The notes under the pieces were generated by a model. That model was not told where the DNA came from. It was given only the letters and a program-made list of their open reading frames with translations, and searched no databases. A stretch of 64,000 bases of DNA from Mycobacterium lacus (lineage in GTDB: Bacteria; Actinomycetota; Actinomycetes; Mycobacteriales; Mycobacteriaceae): positions 4,349,952 to 4,413,951 of the forward strand of contig NZ_AP022581.1 in the NCBI RefSeq assembly GCF_010731535.1. Reading direction: 5' to 3'. Shown in pieces: positions 8,021-17,684 of the stretch; positions within the stretch are counted from its first letter, which is position 1, and each line of letters begins with the position of its first letter. The translations under genes were made by a program, and so were the position numbers.

Positions 8021-9328
8021 TTAGCCGCGGCCGGGCAGTGTGGGGCGGTGGCCGCCGAGGGCGAGCATGGCCAGCGCGATCAGTGCGGCGGGGTTGTGAA
8101 ACCCGAACGCGACGCGGGTCAGGACCCGGATTTTGGTGTTGGTGGATTCGATCAGTCCCTGGGACAGGCCGTGGTCGAGGGCGGCGTCGATGGCCTGGCG
8201 GTGGCGCACGATGCGGCCGGCCAGCTCGACGAATACCGGGATGCGGCAGCGCCGCGCCCAGGAGATCCACCGGTCCAGGGCCTGTTTGCCTTCCTCGCCC
8301 TTGACCGAAAACACGTGCCGTAGGCCCTCTTTGAGCAGATAGGCACGGTATAGCCGGGGATCGGTCTTGGCGATCCAGGCCAGTTTGGCGGTTTGACGTT
8401 CGCTGAGGTCTTCGGGGTTTTTCCACAGCGCATAGCGGGCACCCTTGAGCCGCCGTGCCCGCTCATGACCCGGCCGCGGCGCGGTGTTCTTGGCGGGCCG
8501 GCCACGGCCCCATTTGGCCTCGGTACGCGCCAGCGTCCGCGCGTCATTCCAGGCCCGGCGCCGCTCGGCGTCCAGGGCCTCGGTGGCCCAGGCCACCACG
8601 TGAAACGGATCGGCGCAACGGATCGCGGCCGGGCAACGCTCGGCGACGACGTCGGCGATCCAGTCCGCCGCATCGGCGGACACATGGGTGATCTGCGCGG
8701 CCCGGTCGGCACCCAGCGCGTCGAAGAAGCGCCGCAGGGTGGCGGTGTCGCGTCCGGGCGCGGCCCAGATCAGGTGGCCGCTGTCGTGGTCGACCACCAC
8801 CGTCAAATACTTGTGGTGGCGTTTGTAGGCAATCTCGTCAATGCCGATACGACGCAGATTGGCGAACCGATCGACGGTCTTTTCGGTGTCGGCCCACACC
8901 CGGGCCACGACTGCCCCCACGGTGCGCCAGGCGATTCGCATCAGTTCGCACACCGCGGTTTTCGAGCAGGCCACCGCCAGCCAGGCCACCGTGTCATCAA
9001 AGGCAAACGTGTGTCCAGCATGGTGACGCGCCCACGGCACCATCACCACGGTCGGCCCATGGGCGGGCAATTCACCCGCGGCGCCTCGGCCTCCAAAACA
9101 CCCGGATCGTGCCCAAGTCCAAGCCCCGCCACCGCCGCGGTCCTCACCCCGGTCATACCAGGGCGCCTTGCGTTGACAGCGGCCACAGCGGCCCGACATA
9201 CCGCTGCGCGAGCGCACCCACGCCACCACCAACTCCGCGCCATCGCCGTCTTCAGCGAACTCGATGTCCTCGATTACCGTGCGGCGGTCGACACCAAGCA
9301 GCGCACGCCATAGCCTCACATTGCGCAC
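8021..9328 (-). CDS. ISL3-family transposase, N-terminal zinc region scrambled
   Basis: A 435-residue DDE transposase. The catalytic acids are visible in GIDEIAYKRHHKY (first D), HVSADAADWIAD (second D) and GLIESTNTKIR (E). The N-terminal zinc motif begins CGRCQRKAPWYDRG, but the next ~24 residues do not fit the family. In the other minus-strand frames the same DNA reads RGLDLGTIRVF and then LEAEAPRVNCP, the expected sequence. Three single-base deletions near 9131-9140, 9093-9099 and 9061-9069 explain this and together restore the frame. The normal NCPxH cysteine is lost, so the zinc site is probably non-functional unless these are sequencing errors. Confidence 0.85.
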   Translation of the reverse strand: MRNVRLWRALLGVDRRTVIEDIEFAEDGDGAELVVAWVRSRSGMSGRCGRCQRKAPWYDRGEDRGGGGAWTWARSGCFGGRGAAGELPAHGPTVVMVPWARHHAGHTFAFDDTVAWLAVACSKTAVCELMRIAWRTVGAVVARVWADTEKTVDRFANLRRIGIDEIAYKRHHKYLTVVVDHDSGHLIWAAPGRDTATLRRFFDALGADRAAQITHVSADAADWIADVVAERCPAAIRCADPFHVVAWATEALDAERRRAWNDARTLARTEAKWGRGRPAKNTAPRPGHERARRLKGARYALWKNPEDLSERQTAKLAWIAKTDPRLYRAYLLKEGLRHVFSVKGEEGKQALDRWISWARRCRIPVFVELAGRIVRHRQAIDAALDHGLSQGLIESTNTKIRVLTRVAFGFHNPAALIALAMLALGGHRPTLPGRG

Positions 9329-9440
9329 GTCGTTGCTGGCTCCTTTGGTTTCGGACCCTTCACAAGCCAGAAACCTTAAGCCACAACGGCGTGCGCCCCT
9401 ACTTCGCTGCTATCCACCCACGGAACTGTCAGAAGAGCCC

Positions 9441-9448
9441 AAAACGGG
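9441..9448. repeat. Target-site duplication, right copy
   Basis: AAAACGGG, identical to 7804-7811, directly outside the right end of the IS. Confidence 0.8.
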
Positions 9449-9451
9449 GTG

Positions 9452-9479
9452 GTTTTGGGGGCTTTTGCGTCTGCTCGCC
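9452..9479 (-). terminator. Right arm of split TRIT-like hairpin (htdZ side)
   Basis: GTTTTGGGGGCTTTTGCGTC and the following bases, the exact reverse complement of 7781-7808. It starts 3 bp beyond the htdZ stop and is the remaining half of the shared convergent terminator. Confidence 0.75.
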
Positions 9480-9482
9480 ACA

Positions 9483-9938
9483 CTACGAAATGTAGCGAAC
9501 GATGCCCTCGGCCACACATGCCGGCTTGGCGGAGCCTTCGATCTCGACGGTGGTCGACACCGTCGCCTGCACGGCACCGTTGCCAAGGTCCTCGACGCCG
9601 ACCAACGAACTCCGCGCGCGCACCCTCGATCCGACCGGCACCGGGGCGGGGAACCGAACCTTGTTGAGGCCGTAGTTGATTGCCAACTTGATGCCCTTGA
9701 CGGCATACATCTGTTGCTGCAGCCGCGGCAGCAGCGACAGGGTCATGTACCCGTGGGCGATGGTCTTGCCGAACGGACCCGCCGCCGCCCTTTCCGGGTC
9801 GACGTGGATCCACTGGTGGTCCCCCGTCGCGTCGGCAAACAGGTTGACCGCGTCCTGAGTGATGGTCACCCAGTCGCTCTGCCCGATCGTCTCGCCGACG
9901 GCGCCAGCGAGGTCGGCGACCGAATCGAAGGTGCGCAT
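9483..9938 (-). CDS. htdZ: (R)-specific enoyl/3-hydroxyacyl-thioester dehydratase HtdZ
   Basis: A 151-residue MaoC-like hot-dog hydratase, the same length and nearly the same sequence as recalled for Rv0130. The hydratase-2 motif is seen in FADATGDHQWIHVDPERA (about 34-51), where the Asp/His pair catalyses reversible hydration of trans-2-enoyl thioesters; GPFGKTIAHGYMTLSLLP follows. The ATG at 9938 has AGGAGAG upstream. It stands convergent to fadE1 and divergent from a phosphodiesterase gene with only 37 bp between starts. Its terminator hairpin has been split by the ISL3 insertion. Confidence 0.92.
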   Translation of the reverse strand: MRTFDSVADLAGAVGETIGQSDWVTITQDAVNLFADATGDHQWIHVDPERAAAGPFGKTIAHGYMTLSLLPRLQQQMYAVKGIKLAINYGLNKVRFPAPVPVGSRVRARSSLVGVEDLGNGAVQATVSTTVEIEGSAKPACVAEGIVRYIS

Positions 9939-9975
9939 AGGGTCTCTCCTCTGGTCGGGGGTATGCATAGAACTT

Positions 9976-10488
9976 ATGCGGCTGCTGCTGATCGCCGATA
10001 CCCACGTCCCCACGCGCGCACGCGACCTGCCCGCACAGGTGTGGGCCGAAGTCGCGAGGGCCGACGTCGTCATGCACGCCGGCGACTGGGTGGCGCCCGA
10101 GTTGCTCGACCAGCTGGAGGCCAGGTCCTCCCGGCTGGTGGCGTGCTGGGGGAACAACGACGGGCCACGGTTGCGCTCTCGGCTGCCCGAGCGTGCGGAC
10201 GCGGTGCTGGACGGGCTGCACTTCACGGTGGTCCACGAGACGGGCGCGGCGGCCGGCCGGGACTCGCGGATGTCGCGGCTCTATCCGGGCAGCGACGTGC
10301 TGGTTTTCGGTCACAGTCATATCCCTTGGGACACCACGACGAAGACCGGCCTGCGGTTGTTGAACCCGGGCTCGCCGACGGATCGCCGCCGCCAACCCCA
10401 TTGCACGTACATGACCGCGACCGTGGCGGACGGCGCGCTGACGGAAGTGGTCTTGCGCGAGGTGGAAGGCCTCGCGGGGCGGTGTTGA
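9976..10488 (+). CDS. YfcE/MJ0936-type metallophosphoesterase
   Basis: A 170-residue calcineurin-like phosphoesterase. All metal-binding motifs are present: DTH (D8, H10), GDW (D37), GNND (N60-D62), H87 in VVHETG and GHSH (H113, H115). It should hydrolyse phosphodiesters with Mn2+ or Ni2+; the physiological substrate is unknown. The family length is 150-190 residues, so it is complete. The ATG at 9976 begins MRLLLIADTH. The very short gap to the divergent htdZ start means the promoters overlap. I do not recall a gene at this place in M. tuberculosis. Confidence 0.85.
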   Translation: MRLLLIADTHVPTRARDLPAQVWAEVARADVVMHAGDWVAPELLDQLEARSSRLVACWGNNDGPRLRSRLPERADAVLDGLHFTVVHETGAAAGRDSRMSRLYPGSDVLVFGHSHIPWDTTTKTGLRLLNPGSPTDRRRQPHCTYMTATVADGALTEVVLREVEGLAGRC

Positions 10489-10818
10489 TTTGGTCACCGA
10501 TCACCGGCGCGCTGGTCCGCGGCAGTCACATCGGCAACACGAATCTCCGGGTCGAGCCGGTACACAGTTTGCCCGCCTCGGAGCGACAAGCTCAGGCGCG
10601 CAGTGGATTTGTCGCTCGGAGCGGCGCACATCGACCACCGCCCCGCGCAAACTCGGATGACTGATGTGACCAGAACGTGTCAAACGGGACCGATTCCGCG
10701 CCGACGCTCAATCGTTAGCCAACCGCGACATGCCTCTCCGGCCGCGACGGACGAGTGGCGGCGTCCCGCTGTGTTTCACTCACCCAGACAGATTCGACCG
10801 CGACGGATGGGTAGGGCT
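10489..10818. other. 330-bp non-coding region upstream of fbpC
   Basis: No convincing gene. It contains a 9-bp inverted repeat, GAGCGACAA at 10581-10589 and TTGTCGCTC at 10609-10617. That may end the phosphoesterase transcript or form a hairpin in the fbpC 5' region. The fbpC frame stays open upstream to 10603 but the peptide is not signal-like. The fbpC promoter must lie here; I cannot place -10/-35 boxes with confidence. Confidence 0.5.
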
Positions 10819-11820
10819 ATGTCGTTCTTCGAAGAGGTGCGGAAACTGCGTGGCACGGCGGCGAAAGCGCCGCGCCGGCTGGCCATCGCGGCCGTGGGGG
10901 CTGCCCTGTTGACCGGTCTCGTGGGTGCCGTCGGCGGCTCGGCGACCGCGGGGGCATTCTCCAAGCCAGGCCTTCCGGTGGAATACCTGCAGGTGCCGTC
11001 GCCGTCGATGGGCCGCAGCATCAAGGTCCAGTTCCAGGGCGGCGGAGCGCACGCGGTGTACCTGCTCGACGGCCTGCGGGCACAGGACGACTACAACGGT
11101 TGGGACATCAACACCCCGGCCTTCGAGGAGTACTACCAGTCCGGCCTCTCGGTGGTCATGCCGGTAGGCGGCCAGTCCAGTTTCTACACCGACTGGTACC
11201 AGCCTTCCCAGGGCAACGGTCAGGGCTACACCTACAAGTGGGAGACGTTCCTGACCAGGGAGATGCCCGCGTGGCTGCAGGCCAACAAAGGTGTTTCGCC
11301 GACCGGCAATGCGGCGGTGGGTCTTTCGATGTCAGGCGGTTCCGCATTGATCCTGGCCGCGTACTACCCGCAGCAATTCCCGTACGCCGCATCATTGTCC
11401 GGATTCCTCAATCCGTCTGAGGGCTGGTGGCCGACGATGATCGGACTGGCGATGAACGACTCGGGCGGGTACAACGCCAACAGCATGTGGGGTCCGTCCA
11501 CCGACCCGGCCTGGAAGCGCAACGACCCAATGGTCCAGATTCCGCGCCTGGTCGCCAACAACACCCGGATCTGGGTCTACTGCGGTAACGGCGCACCAAC
11601 CGATCTGGGTGGCGACAACATGCCGGCGAAGTTCCTGGAAAGCTTCACCTTGCGCACCAACGAAGCGTTCCGGGACAACTACGCGGCCGCGGGTGGACAC
11701 AACGGCGTGTTCAACTTCCCGAGCAATGGAACACACTCGTGGCCCTACTGGAATCAACAGCTGGTTGCCATGAAGTCCGACATCCAGCAGGTGCTGGGCG
11801 CCACCAACAATTCCGCCTAA
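10819..11820 (+). CDS. fbpC: Antigen 85C mycolyltransferase
   Basis: A 333-residue secreted alpha/beta-hydrolase that transfers mycolic acids between trehalose monomycolates to make trehalose dimycolate and mycolates arabinogalactan. The Sec signal peptide is residues 1 to about 46, with cleavage after SATAGA. The mature part starts FSKPGLPVEYLQVPS, as in M. tuberculosis Ag85C. Ser172 in GLSMSGGS is the nucleophile and the His is in NGTHSWPYWN. The ATG at 10819 follows GGGTAGGG and starts MSFFEEVRKL; an ATG twelve bases upstream is possible. The C-terminus lacks the Ala/Pro-rich tail of the M. tuberculosis protein. An intrinsic terminator follows. Confidence 0.95.
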   Translation: MSFFEEVRKLRGTAAKAPRRLAIAAVGAALLTGLVGAVGGSATAGAFSKPGLPVEYLQVPSPSMGRSIKVQFQGGGAHAVYLLDGLRAQDDYNGWDINTPAFEEYYQSGLSVVMPVGGQSSFYTDWYQPSQGNGQGYTYKWETFLTREMPAWLQANKGVSPTGNAAVGLSMSGGSALILAAYYPQQFPYAASLSGFLNPSEGWWPTMIGLAMNDSGGYNANSMWGPSTDPAWKRNDPMVQIPRLVANNTRIWVYCGNGAPTDLGGDNMPAKFLESFTLRTNEAFRDNYAAAGGHNGVFNFPSNGTHSWPYWNQQLVAMKSDIQQVLGATNNSA

Positions 11821-11855
11821 GGCGCTTAGTGGCTCCCAGGCCCAGCCACAATGCC

Positions 11856-11903
11856 AGCATCGGCAGCGGCGCTACGGCCAGCGCTGCTGCCGATGCTTTA
11901 TTT
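11856..11903 (+). terminator. Intrinsic terminator of fbpC
   Basis: 12-bp perfect stem, AGCATCGGCAGC (11856-11867) with GCTGCCGATGCT (11886-11897), followed by TTATTT. It sits 36 bp after the fbpC stop and overlaps the stop codon of the convergent gene. The U-rich tail is only on the fbpC side. Confidence 0.75.
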
Positions 11904-12575
11904 CAGCAGGGCACGGCGATCAGAGTGGAAGTAGGTGTAACCCGTTGTCACCGCGCACAAAACGCTTGCGGCGGCCAGCATCTGGGTGCCACCGAGGATC
12001 AAGCTGATGCCGCCGCCGACGGCGGCGCCCACCATGAAGCTGGCGCACAGCAGAAAGTAGCCCAGCCAGTCGGCTGCCTGTCCACCGGCCATATGACGCT
12101 CGATGCCCTGACCCATCTTGACCAGCGTGCCGGTCACGTAGCTGATCGGGATCGACACCTCGCCATCCTTGACGTACGACGTGTTCAACGCGCCAATGCC
12201 GAAGACCACGAACAGAATCGGCACGAAATCCAGCTTTTCGGACCATCCGCCCGCGACGATGTCCAGCGCGGTGGCAGCCAGCAGGCTAACGGTGGTCAGC
12301 ACGGTCGGCCCGTGCGGATGCGCCACCCAGAAACGCCGCCTGCACACCGACGCAACCACCACGCCGCCCACGAAGCACAGCATCAGCAGCGCCGCGCTTA
12401 TCGACAGCACCACGTCGTCCCGGAAAACCCCCAGCACGGCTCGCTGCGCGTTGCCGGTCATGAAGGTCACGAAGTACCCGTCGGAGTGGGCGAATGCGGT
12501 CGCCCCCAAGATCCCGGCCAGCGCTGCCAGCACCCACGACAACCGTGCCTCACTGTCGAAAGTCTCATTCGCCAC
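11898..12575 (-). CDS. DUF1275 (YoaK-like) membrane protein
   Basis: A 225-residue protein with about six hydrophobic helices. DUF1275 features include GATAFAHSDGYFVTFMTGN near residues 22-40, GALNTSYVKDG and VTGTLVKMGQGIE. Function unknown; the family is widespread in the inner membrane. It lies 79 bp downstream of mak on the same strand and is probably the last gene of the treS-mak operon. The position matches the membrane gene Rv0128, though I cannot say they are orthologues. The GTG at 12575 is chosen because the open frame upstream covers mak sequence; no strong ribosome site is seen. Confidence 0.75.
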   Translation of the reverse strand: MANETFDSEARLSWVLAALAGILGATAFAHSDGYFVTFMTGNAQRAVLGVFRDDVVLSISAALLMLCFVGGVVVASVCRRRFWVAHPHGPTVLTTVSLLAATALDIVAGGWSEKLDFVPILFVVFGIGALNTSYVKDGEVSIPISYVTGTLVKMGQGIERHMAGGQAADWLGYFLLCASFMVGAAVGGGISLILGGTQMLAAASVLCAVTTGYTYFHSDRRALLK

Positions 12576-12654
12576 CCGGACATGCTGCCAGACATCGGGC
12601 GTGCGCGCAGGGCACGGCCGTGCCGACGGGGCGCGACGGTCGGCCGGATCGAGG

Positions 12655-14012
12655 CTAAGTGGCGGTGAGCCGCGCGATCGCTCGCAGTGGAATTGGCAGC
12701 CATCCGGGCCGGTGCCGGGACTCGTAGCCCGCCTCGTACACCGCCTTGTCCAGTTCGTAGGCGCCCAGCAGCGGCGCCGAATCGCGTGGGTCGATTCCCG
12801 ACGCCGCCGCGTAACCGTCGCAGAACGCGGTGCGGTTGCGCTGGACCCATTCCCGGGCACGCGCGGCAAGCTGCTTGTCCCCGGCTTGATCCACCAGCGG
12901 CCCGTAGGCGGCGTACTCGAAGGAACGCAGCACGCCGGCGACGTCGCGCAGTGGCGAATCCGGTGCCCGCCGCTCGTCCAGGGGTTGGCCCGGCTCACCT
13001 TCGAAGTCGATCAGCAGCCAGCTCTCGGGGGTGCGCAGCACCTGCCCCAGGTGCAGATCGCCGTGGATCCGCTGAACGGTGATCGTTTCTTCGGCAAGTT
13101 TCTGGTAACGCTCTGCGATCGTTGCCGCGTACTGCCGCAGTTCGGGTACCGCCGCCACGGCCGACGACAGGCGCGCCAGCACCTTGTTCACCGGGAAGGC
13201 CGCCCGCGCGGTTCCGAGGTTGCCGGCCAGTGTGCGGTGAACCGATGCAACGGCTTCGCCGAGCCGGTAGGACTCGCCGGCGAAGTCACCGCCGACTTCG
13301 TGGGCATACAGGTCGCCCTCGGCGAACAGGTCACGAACGCTGGCGGTGGCCATCGCCCAGCCTTCGGCCGCGGTGGCCGCATACGCGGTCGCCATGCCCA
13401 GCGGGCACACCGCGGCCTGATCCGCGCCCTGCCAAGCCATCTCATAGGTGCCGAGCAGCCGCGCCACGTGCGGGTTACCGGCGCGGCCCAACACCCGGTT
13501 GAGCTCGATGTCGGGATTGACACCCGGACTGACCCGGCGAAACACCTTGAAGATGGCCCCGCGATCGAAGATCACGCTGGTGTTGCTTTGCTCGGCATCG
13601 GACACGCGGGGATGCGCCCCAAGCGGCAGCTCGACATCCGGCTCCTTGACGAACGCCACCTCGACGCCCGGCACGCCGCGCACGGCCGACGATTCGATCA
13701 GCGACAGCAGGAATTGAGGTGCCTCGACACCGTAGAGCGCGTCGAAACCGGTGCGGTCGTCGGCGGCGCCGATGGTGGCGAGCGTGCTGTACTCGGAGAC
13801 CGGCGCGCTATCCCACTCGACGATCACCTGATAGCGCTCCGCGGAACCGTCGCTGTAGGTGACGTCGACTAGCACCAGATCCAGACCGTCTCGCAGCGGC
13901 ACCACCATCCCGGCCTCGGCGGCGGACAGCTCGCGGGTGCGCCCGGCGTACCAACGTTGCTGCGGAAGCCACTCCGACCAGGGCAGCTTGGCTGCCAGCA
14001 TGGCTGAGAGGG

Positions 14013-14016
<4 letters not shown>
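12655..14016 (-). CDS. mak: Maltokinase
   Basis: A 453-residue kinase that phosphorylates maltose to maltose-1-phosphate with ATP, feeding the GlgE pathway for alpha-glucan synthesis. It has an aminoglycoside-phosphotransferase-like fold. The catalytic loop is RIHGDLHLGQVL and the metal-binding DFG-like motif is LIDFEGEP. The N-terminal cap contains WLPQQRWYAGR, typical of mycobacterial Mak/Pep2. The ATG overlaps the treS stop by four bases (ATGA, 14013-14016), so TreS and Mak are coupled, consistent with the TreS-Mak complex. The frame extends further upstream but that part is treS in another frame. Confidence 0.93.
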
Positions 14017-15818
<1,802 letters not shown>

Positions 15819-15926
15819 CGATTCCACGATGCCACGCGTGCCCGAGGCCGCACGCCGGCGATCGCGCAGGCAATCATGGCTGGCGCCAAACACATTGGCG
15901 GCCAGCGGGCGCTATCCGCGGGGCGG

Positions 15927-16979
15927 TCAGGCCGGGGGTCCCTCCGCCAGCGTCACGTTCTCGGTGCGCGAGCCGCCCGACTTCGACTGCCAGGTCACCG
16001 CGATGGTGTCCCCGGGATGATGCGTGATCAGCACATCCGACATCGCGGTGGCCGAGTTGATCGGCACACCGTCGACCGCGGTGATCACGTCACCGGTGGA
16101 GATTCCGACCGACGCGGCGGGAGCGCTACCCACCACGCGTTGCACCCGTGCGCCGTTGCCGTTGTTGTCGACCACGCCCAAGCCGAGGAAGGCGGTGGGC
16201 CCGATGTGCACGGTGGGCGACCCGCCGCCGGACCGGATCTGCCCGGCGATCCCCATCGCGTGACCGATCGGGATCGCAAAGCCCGTCCCCCCCTGCGACA
16301 TCTGGAAGTTGTCGGACGCGGCCGTGTTCATGCCGACCACCTGTCCCGCGTTGTTGACGATCGGCCCGCCCGAGTCACCGGGCGCGATGGCCGCGTCGAC
16401 CTGGATCAACCCGCTCAGGGTCTCTTCGGCGCCGGTCAGGGAGTCCGACGCCTGAACCGTCTGGCCGAGCGCGACCACGCGGCCGGGCACCGCACGGGGC
16501 GTGCCACCCGCCCCACCGGTGTTGCCCAGCGCCACGATCGGCTCGCCGATCGAGACCCCACCGCCGATCGCGGCGGTGGGCAGGCCGCCGGCGCCACGCA
16601 GCTGCAGCACCGCGACATCCTGGGTGCGGTCGTAACCGACCACGTCGACACCGTAAGTTCGGCCGTCGCCGACGCTGAACGCGCTGATGTCGGTAGCGCC
16701 CGAGATCACGTGGTTGTTGGTCAGCACGACGCCGTTGGGGTCGATGACGATGCCGGTTCCGGCTCCGACCGCGTTGTTGTAGCCCAGCCGGGTGTTGATG
16801 TTGACCACCTGCGGGCCCACCTGCGCGACCATCGCCGACGGGTCGAGCGGCAACGCCGGGAAGTCCTTGATCGGGGCCGCCTGCGCGCCCAGCGGCGGCG
16901 TAGTCAGGCCCAAGCCGAGCACCGTCGCCATGGCAACCAACCATGACCATCCGCGTGCGCGGTGGCGCAATTTGCTCAT
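15927..16979 (-). CDS. pepA: Secreted trypsin-like serine protease PepA (Mtb32A)
   Basis: A 350-residue HtrA-like protease. The signal peptide is residues 1 to ~35 (cleavage near AQAAP). The catalytic triad is H90 in LTNNHV, D121 in RTQDVAVLQL and S203 in APGDSGGP. A C-terminal PDZ domain (about 255-340) contains AFLGLGVVDNN and GDVITAVDGVPI. It is the orthologue of Rv0125, the Mtb32A antigen. It probably cleaves or chaperones periplasmic or secreted proteins. The start is the ATG directly before basic MSKLRHRARG. It stands upstream of treS on the same strand and may share its transcript. Confidence 0.93.
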   Translation of the reverse strand: MSKLRHRARGWSWLVAMATVLGLGLTTPPLGAQAAPIKDFPALPLDPSAMVAQVGPQVVNINTRLGYNNAVGAGTGIVIDPNGVVLTNNHVISGATDISAFSVGDGRTYGVDVVGYDRTQDVAVLQLRGAGGLPTAAIGGGVSIGEPIVALGNTGGAGGTPRAVPGRVVALGQTVQASDSLTGAEETLSGLIQVDAAIAPGDSGGPIVNNAGQVVGMNTAASDNFQMSQGGTGFAIPIGHAMGIAGQIRSGGGSPTVHIGPTAFLGLGVVDNNGNGARVQRVVGSAPAASVGISTGDVITAVDGVPINSATAMSDVLITHHPGDTIAVTWQSKSGGSRTENVTLAEGPPA

Positions 16980-17099
16980 CCCGTAACCTCCTGCGTCGGG
17001 GTAAGAATCGGAATAGTCCCAGCCCTTGGGGTCCGGGCGGCGTAACTTTACCTATCCACCGTAGTCCAGATCGGGATCGGAGTCCCTTTATAAGCCAGG

Positions 17100-17558
17100 T
17101 CAGGCCCCCGATTCCGGCGCAGCCGGCGCAATGGGATGCCTGAGATGGTGGCTGAGGTCGCCGACCATGTCGATGAGGGTGAGGTGAGGTCCCGGTATGA
17201 GAAGCGTCACTGGTCGTCGACACATTCGAAGCGGTCATGGTAGCGGCCGGTGACAATCGGCTGCACCGGAAACTCCTCGGTTTGCTGTAACACGGTGTAG
17301 TAAGTGCGGCACCGCGCGGTGCCAGTGCCCCGGTCGACCTCGACGATCGGACCAGCGCCTGGTTCGCGGCGTCCCATCCGGATAGAGCACAATCAACCAC
17401 TTCCGGATGCCGAGCAGCCGGGCCGCGTCAACGGTTTCGTCCGCACCGATCCGGACGCGTGCGTGCTCGAAGAGCGCAGCCGCCCCAGCCAGGTCGCCGC
17501 TGTCGATGCATTCGGCATAGCGCTCCAGGAGATTGGTAATGCGCCTCTCCGCCGACAT
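17100..17558 (-). pseudogene. SnoaL/NTF2-like protein, frameshifted pseudogene
   Basis: The ATG at 17558 starts MSAERRITNLLERYAECID, a normal SnoaL-like N-terminus, up to WLIVLYPDGTPRT. The expected continuation PIVEVDRGTGTARCRTYY and RYHDRFECVDDQ is found in another minus-strand frame, so there is an indel near 17360-17366. An in-frame TGA follows at 17207-17209 where a Trp codon would be expected. A further indel near 17180-17190 precedes the tail IDMVGDLSHHL, ending at the TGA at 17100. Three lesions mean the gene is dead, or the local sequence is poor. Family members are small steroid- or polyketide-type hydratases or isomerases; the original substrate is unknown. Confidence 0.7.
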
Positions 17559-17684
17559 GACATAAAGGTAGCCGCGGCTCGGCGTCTCAAGCCTTGGCAA
17601 CTGCGCGGTCCGCCGGGCGCGCAGCTCGGGTGCCGCCCGTTCCGAGATGCGGGCCTGCCGGTGAAGGACGGGGCGATGCAGACC

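Larger units (their letters stand above)
7812..9440 (-). mobile_element. ISL3-family insertion sequence (1,629 bp)
   Basis: The element is bounded by an 8-bp AAAACGGG duplication. Its imperfect terminal inverted repeats are GTGCTCCTGAC (left) and GGGCTCTTCTGAC (right, read inward), with a further shared inner block ending CCGTGGGTTGAT / CCGTGGGTGGAT. It holds one transposase gene on the minus strand and a ~200-bp non-coding left part. It is absent from the corresponding M. tuberculosis fadE1-htdZ interval as I remember it. The coding region appears damaged (see transposase), so it may no longer move by itself. Confidence 0.85.

Noticed and set aside
12169..13872. 567-codon plus-strand frame opposite mak
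   Set aside because: The mak protein on the other strand has clear kinase motifs; the plus-strand frame has no domain and is a high-GC shadow.
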